From: Terana coerulea
Lineage: Eukaryota; Basidiomycota; Agaricomycetes; Polyporales; Phanerochaetaceae
Reading direction: 5' to 3'
NCBI GenBank assembly: GCA_024811115.1
Contig: JAKOGH010000681.1
Location: 1-64,000, forward strand
Length of the DNA stretch: 64,000 bases
Made by a program: the position numbers and the translations under genes. Of the stretch, positions 60,701-64,000 are shown piece after piece. Under the pieces are notes generated by a model that saw nothing but the letters and a program-made list of their open reading frames with translations, had not been told where the DNA came from and did no database searches. How positions within the stretch are numbered: the stretch's first letter is position 1; every line of letters starts with the position of its first letter.

Positions 60701-61834
60701 GGTTGCAAGTTTGAGTGTAGTATGAACCGAGACTTTCGAGGATACAGGGGGCAGGGTGGATGATTGGATGAGGGCTTCTGCCGGGGTGTTGTGTACTTAT
60801 ACTTCCAGTCCACAGGGAGCCACCAGTTCGAGGACAACAGACGTGAAGACGACCACGACAAAAGAAATTGCGCACTTGAACGAAGGGACCACAAGCCACT
60901 GATTTCCACCTCTGAGGCCTCCAGTGTGTACCGGGCCATCAACGTACCAGGCAACAAAAACAAAGTTGAAGCAACTTCTGACCGGGGCAAACAGCCGAGG
61001 GATATGGTGTGTGACCGTCTTTCAAACAAGCATCATGATCTCGTCTAGCCGAGTGTAAGTAGTTTGTTCGAACACGCCACTCGTGCGCGCGGCTCAGACG
61101 TGGCAACATATGCGTTTTTCCCTTCAATCTTTTTCATGCTCTAATCAGACGATGTTAAACGGAGAGTGGTGACCCACTCACAAGCTACTAGGCCGCCACA
61201 TCCTGGTCAGGCTGAGTCGTCATCATTTGAGGCGTTACCAAGCACCCGTAGCTACCGGTAGAGCGACTCTATCCTTTCCTTCAATAATTGCAGCAATGAA
61301 AAACAAGTGAATTCAGGCGATGCGTGAAGAAGTGGAAAGTGTGTATTTGGTCCGCGACATGGTGGTAAGACTAAGGCCGACGAGGAAGGGCGCGGTGTCA
61401 GAGCGCCCGTTAGCTTGGGTGGCCATCAGGGACCCCGGATACCACAAAACGCGCTAAACACGAGACGCGTCGCGTCGCGCGGGCCACAGGGACCGCAGGC
61501 CACGTCGGCAGAATGCCTGCTATAGTATATTCAGGTTTGCGCACTGAGCAGGCCTGCCCAAATATGAGCGAATGTGATATCAAACCTGGTGATGGGATTT
61601 AAAGAGGTACGCGCAGAAAAACTCGGAACACCAACAGCTGTACAATATTAACACTTACAGACGGAGCGTAGGCAGCAGCATTCAGGCCATAGAAGAAGAA
61701 AAACATAGAAAGTAAATAATAAAATAATATAAGATAAACAGCATGTGCAAGCTCCTGCATATTGTAGGACATACTTAGTCCCGAGATGAAGGTGTTGAGG
61801 GTGTAATCACGTGGCGCCGTACACGGCTTGGTGC
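60701..61834. other. Intergenic between SWQPV copies 6 and 7
   Basis: 1.1 kb. Contains a GC-rich ACGCGTCGCGTCGCGCGGG stretch at 61464-61482 and AT-rich AAATAATAAAATAATATAAG at about 61711-61730. No gene recognised. Confidence 0.5.
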
Positions 61835-62531
61835 TCATTGATGTGAACTTTGGATGAATAAAACAGGTTGCCAGCTTGCGGTTGAGACATGTCGTAACTC
61901 GAGCAGCCATACGTCTTCGATTCGAATTTTTGACGGAGCCCAAACCGAGTCGAATTCACTGGCGGGATCCTGGAACATCATCAAGCTGAAGATGACGTCC
62001 CGACGCTCCAGAGAACCAGGGTATGCTTACTCTCAGAACCGCTTCGACCATGTTGGCAACTGTGTGAGCCAGCTGCCATGTGTTGTAGGAATGTGCGCCG
62101 AATTTTCGCGGCGACGCGTCTCTGAGCCCCGGCCACTGCGTAGACGTACATCAGACTGTGCACACACCAATGACTTCCGTGTAAGTACGTGGGTTCTAGC
62201 TCTTACCAGTATACGAAGCTCCGGCCTTTTTCATGTAGAACATGATGCTGTAAAGGATTTTTGAGGATTTGAGGTGCCCTCTCCGACCTTGCTTCTACAA
62301 GTGGAATCCCCACGCATGGGTAGCAAATGCTTTCAAATATAATGGGCGGCCGGCCGTAGAACTCTCTTGATGTAGCTTGATACTCTGTTTGAGGCACAAC
62401 TTTCCCGCTTGGTAGTGCATAATATCGCAAACTTGGATTTGTTTCGCCGTGAACCGTGCGTGACTACGCCGCGACCACTCGTTGGTCTGTCACTGGTCCC
62501 ACAAGCGACATTGCATGAACCGGCTCACCAT
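61835..62531 (-). CDS. SWQPV-family protein, copy 7 (one frame break)
   Basis: ATG alone (62529-62531, donor GTGAGC). Exon 2 is 62207-62463, with SRTVHGETNPSLRYYALPSG-KVVPQTEY and PPIIFESICYPCVGIPLVEA. Its end should read LRIL, but that text is out of frame; the 257-base length is one short, probably at the A5 run near 62236. Exon 3 (62031-62135) begins WPGLRDASPRKFGAHSYNTW and includes QLAHTVANMVEAVLR. Exon 4 (61835-61969) has SKIRIEDVWLLELRHVSTAS then WQPVLFIQSSHQ and stop. The N-terminal V-P-Q-x-x-Y block and the exon plan match copies 1-4. Function unknown. Confidence 0.7.
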
Positions 62532-63380
62532 GCCTGCGTGTTTTGCGTGGTTGTGAGAGGCAGATAGTGGTATAACGTAGCAGAATATCTGCAGAACTCG
62601 ATGAAAGATCCTGAATTTATAGTCTCTGCACTGTCAAATTGTCCTATGTCAAAGTGCTAAAGCTTCGACATCAGGAGCCACTGGTCGGCGCATCGTACTT
62701 TGGCTTTGGGTCACCAGCATGTGGCAGTGTCGAACACCTTTGGCCGGCGGATATCCATGGCTTCGCAATTGTTTGAAGTGACCTATCATGGCTAGAAGAG
62801 CTTGTGGCTGTTGTGAATAGCAGGCCGGCTTGTGCAGAGTTTGTCCCTGACGTTGAAGGTGTAGCTTTGGCATTTAACACCACGCCTTGATGAGCACTGC
62901 ATAACATCAAAGCCAGAAAATCATTCAAATGGCACTATACCCATTCCATTTCCCACAGTCTCCCGCACATATCCCGTGACTCGACCACTGCATGTGAGGG
63001 TGAAGGGAGAGCGAAGGCGAAGGAGCACACGTGGCAAGCGACGCCACAAAGTTCAGCGGAGCGCCCAATCACTGGTGTTACCTAAGCCTTCCTGTTTCTG
63101 TCCGATACCAGTGATTGCGGACTTGTCGACGACGATGAACGTCCGAACTGCGCATCGGAGGTTTGCCTCGAATCAAGCAGCGCATAGGTTCTACACGCAC
63201 GGTCTGCACCAACCAGCGAACGTCCCCCACCCCGGCTCGCATTCTCATCACAGGGCGCCAGGCATTGCAAGTGGGTCGGGAAGCGTCTGCGGGCTACATA
63301 AGTACGGGGAGATAGCACTTACCTGCAAATGTCGCTCTGCACATATCCTCGACAACTGAACACTGCCCACGATCTGGAAC
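62532..63380. other. Intergenic, no gene recognised
   Basis: About 850 bases. Minus frames at 62649-62928 are protein-like in places but have no domain, SWQPV motif or splice support. Confidence 0.45.
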
Positions 63381-63388
63381 TATAAAAG
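63381..63388 (+). promoter_or_regulatory. TATAAAAG element next to the Zn2Cys6 gene
   Basis: TATAAAAG lies only 18 bases before the first ATG (63399). If it is the true TATA box, transcription would start after that ATG and the next in-frame ATG (63447) would be used. Confidence 0.4.
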
Positions 63389-63398
63389 TAGGAGCAAC

Positions 63399-64000
63399 AT
63401 GGATCCCGCGACAGAAACATCGGCAGCGTCTTCTTCCAACGACGACATGGGTCCGCCGCCGCCGCCGCCGCCAGTGACTAATCAAGGAGGGAAAGTGAAG
63501 CAGTCGAGGAGAAGGCAGAGGCTGAGCTGTGTTGAGTGTACGAAGAGGCGTCAGGTGAGAAACTAGTTTCAGCTTCTTATATGCGGCCTGCCAAGCTGCG
63601 ACGCTGCGGGCCAATTCACCAATGGCGGTCTCAAGGCACGGCGTGCTGACTGTGGCCAGTCCTCGGCACGAAGGCATGTGCTAACTCCTTTGGCCTGCAG
63701 AAATGCGATCGCCAATTTCCGTGCGGTCTATGTACAACAAGAGGCATCGCCCACCTTTGTCGTTGGGAGCCTATTGTCGTTCGGCCGGCACCCCAAAGAC
63801 CACCGGCACAAGCGTTGAGTGCATCCGCGAATGCAACCATCGAGACCCTTTCCGCTCGTATTGCCGCACTGGAGCAAGCCCTTTCGCAACAGCAGCAAAG
63901 CACGGGATCCAAAGACGACCATCATGACTCGCCGCACGCTCTCGTCGCCTCGAGGTCCCCTTCTGAAGACACCTCAGAGGGCCAAGACACACCTGCTCTT
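63399..64000 (+). CDS. Zn2Cys6 fungal transcription factor, 5' part only
   Basis: Nuclear DNA-binding regulator, cut by the window end. Exon 1 is 63399-63554, intron 63555-63700, exon 2 from 63701. MDPATETSAASSSNDDMGPP leads to a proline run (CCG repeats) and then the binuclear zinc cluster LSCVECTKRRQ-KCDRQFPCGLC-TTRGIAHLC with all six Cys in Gal4-type spacing. The intron lies inside the cluster, between RRQ and KCD, a common position in fungal Zn2Cys6 genes. A linker and a short coiled coil (IETLSARIAALEQALSQQQQ) follow, suggesting dimer binding. The regulatory middle-homology domain would lie beyond 64000. Target genes cannot be inferred. The start could be Met17 at 63447. Confidence 0.9.

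Noticed and set aside
61464..61500. GC-rich ACGCGTCGCGTCGCGCG stretch considered as a functional repeat.
   Set aside because: Too short and single; no partner copy in the window.

Overview
The window is nuclear DNA of a filamentous basidiomycete, most likely an Agaricomycete (mushroom-forming fungus). Genes are dense and split by many 45-70 bp introns. Two gene types known mainly from Agaricomycetes are present (DUF6535 and DUF6534 membrane proteins), and the housekeeping proteins read as fungal. There are no operons and no bacterial or viral features.

Layout. 0.6-6.9 kb: a four-helix membrane protein, glyceraldehyde-3-phosphate dehydrogenase (gpd) and a DUF6535 protein. 7.0-13.2 kb: two diverged copies of a secreted protein with a Kex2-type KR site, set in gene-poor DNA. 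13.2-14.7 kb: an aldo-keto reductase. 15.1-20.2 kb: a Munc13/Ync13-like C2-MUN protein. 20.9-26.6 kb: a DUF6534 membrane protein and a GMC alcohol oxidase. 27.4-32.5 kb: Set2 H3K36 methyltransferase divergent from the Pol I subunit RPA49. 33.3-44.5 kb: an atypical p21-activated kinase tail to tail with UTP10. 44.7-45.3 kb: a 650 bp non-autonomous hAT-type element in the UTP10 upstream region. 45.4-47.3 kb: a DUF1365 protein. 49.6-53.7 kb: PP28/PDAP1-like protein, the NDUFA6 LYR subunit of complex I and a basic nuclear protein. 63.4 kb to the end: the start of a Zn2Cys6 transcription factor.

The least explained content is between 48.0 and 62.5 kb. Seven diverged copies of one small protein family of about 170 residues lie there on both strands. 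I do not recognise the family. Its members share a first exon that is usually only the ATG, a third exon that starts exactly at a Trp codon (W-P-G-Y/L or W-E-G), and a C-terminal E-L-R-x-V-x-x-x-S-W-Q-P-V-L motif.

A technical point affects the whole annotation. At least a dozen otherwise good genes, including the gpd housekeeping gene, carry a one-base frame break, often in a short C, G or A/T run. The break is confirmed by exon lengths that miss a multiple of three by exactly one base in gpd and in four members of the 48-62 kb family. I read these mainly as sequence errors and not as gene death, but the raw data must decide.
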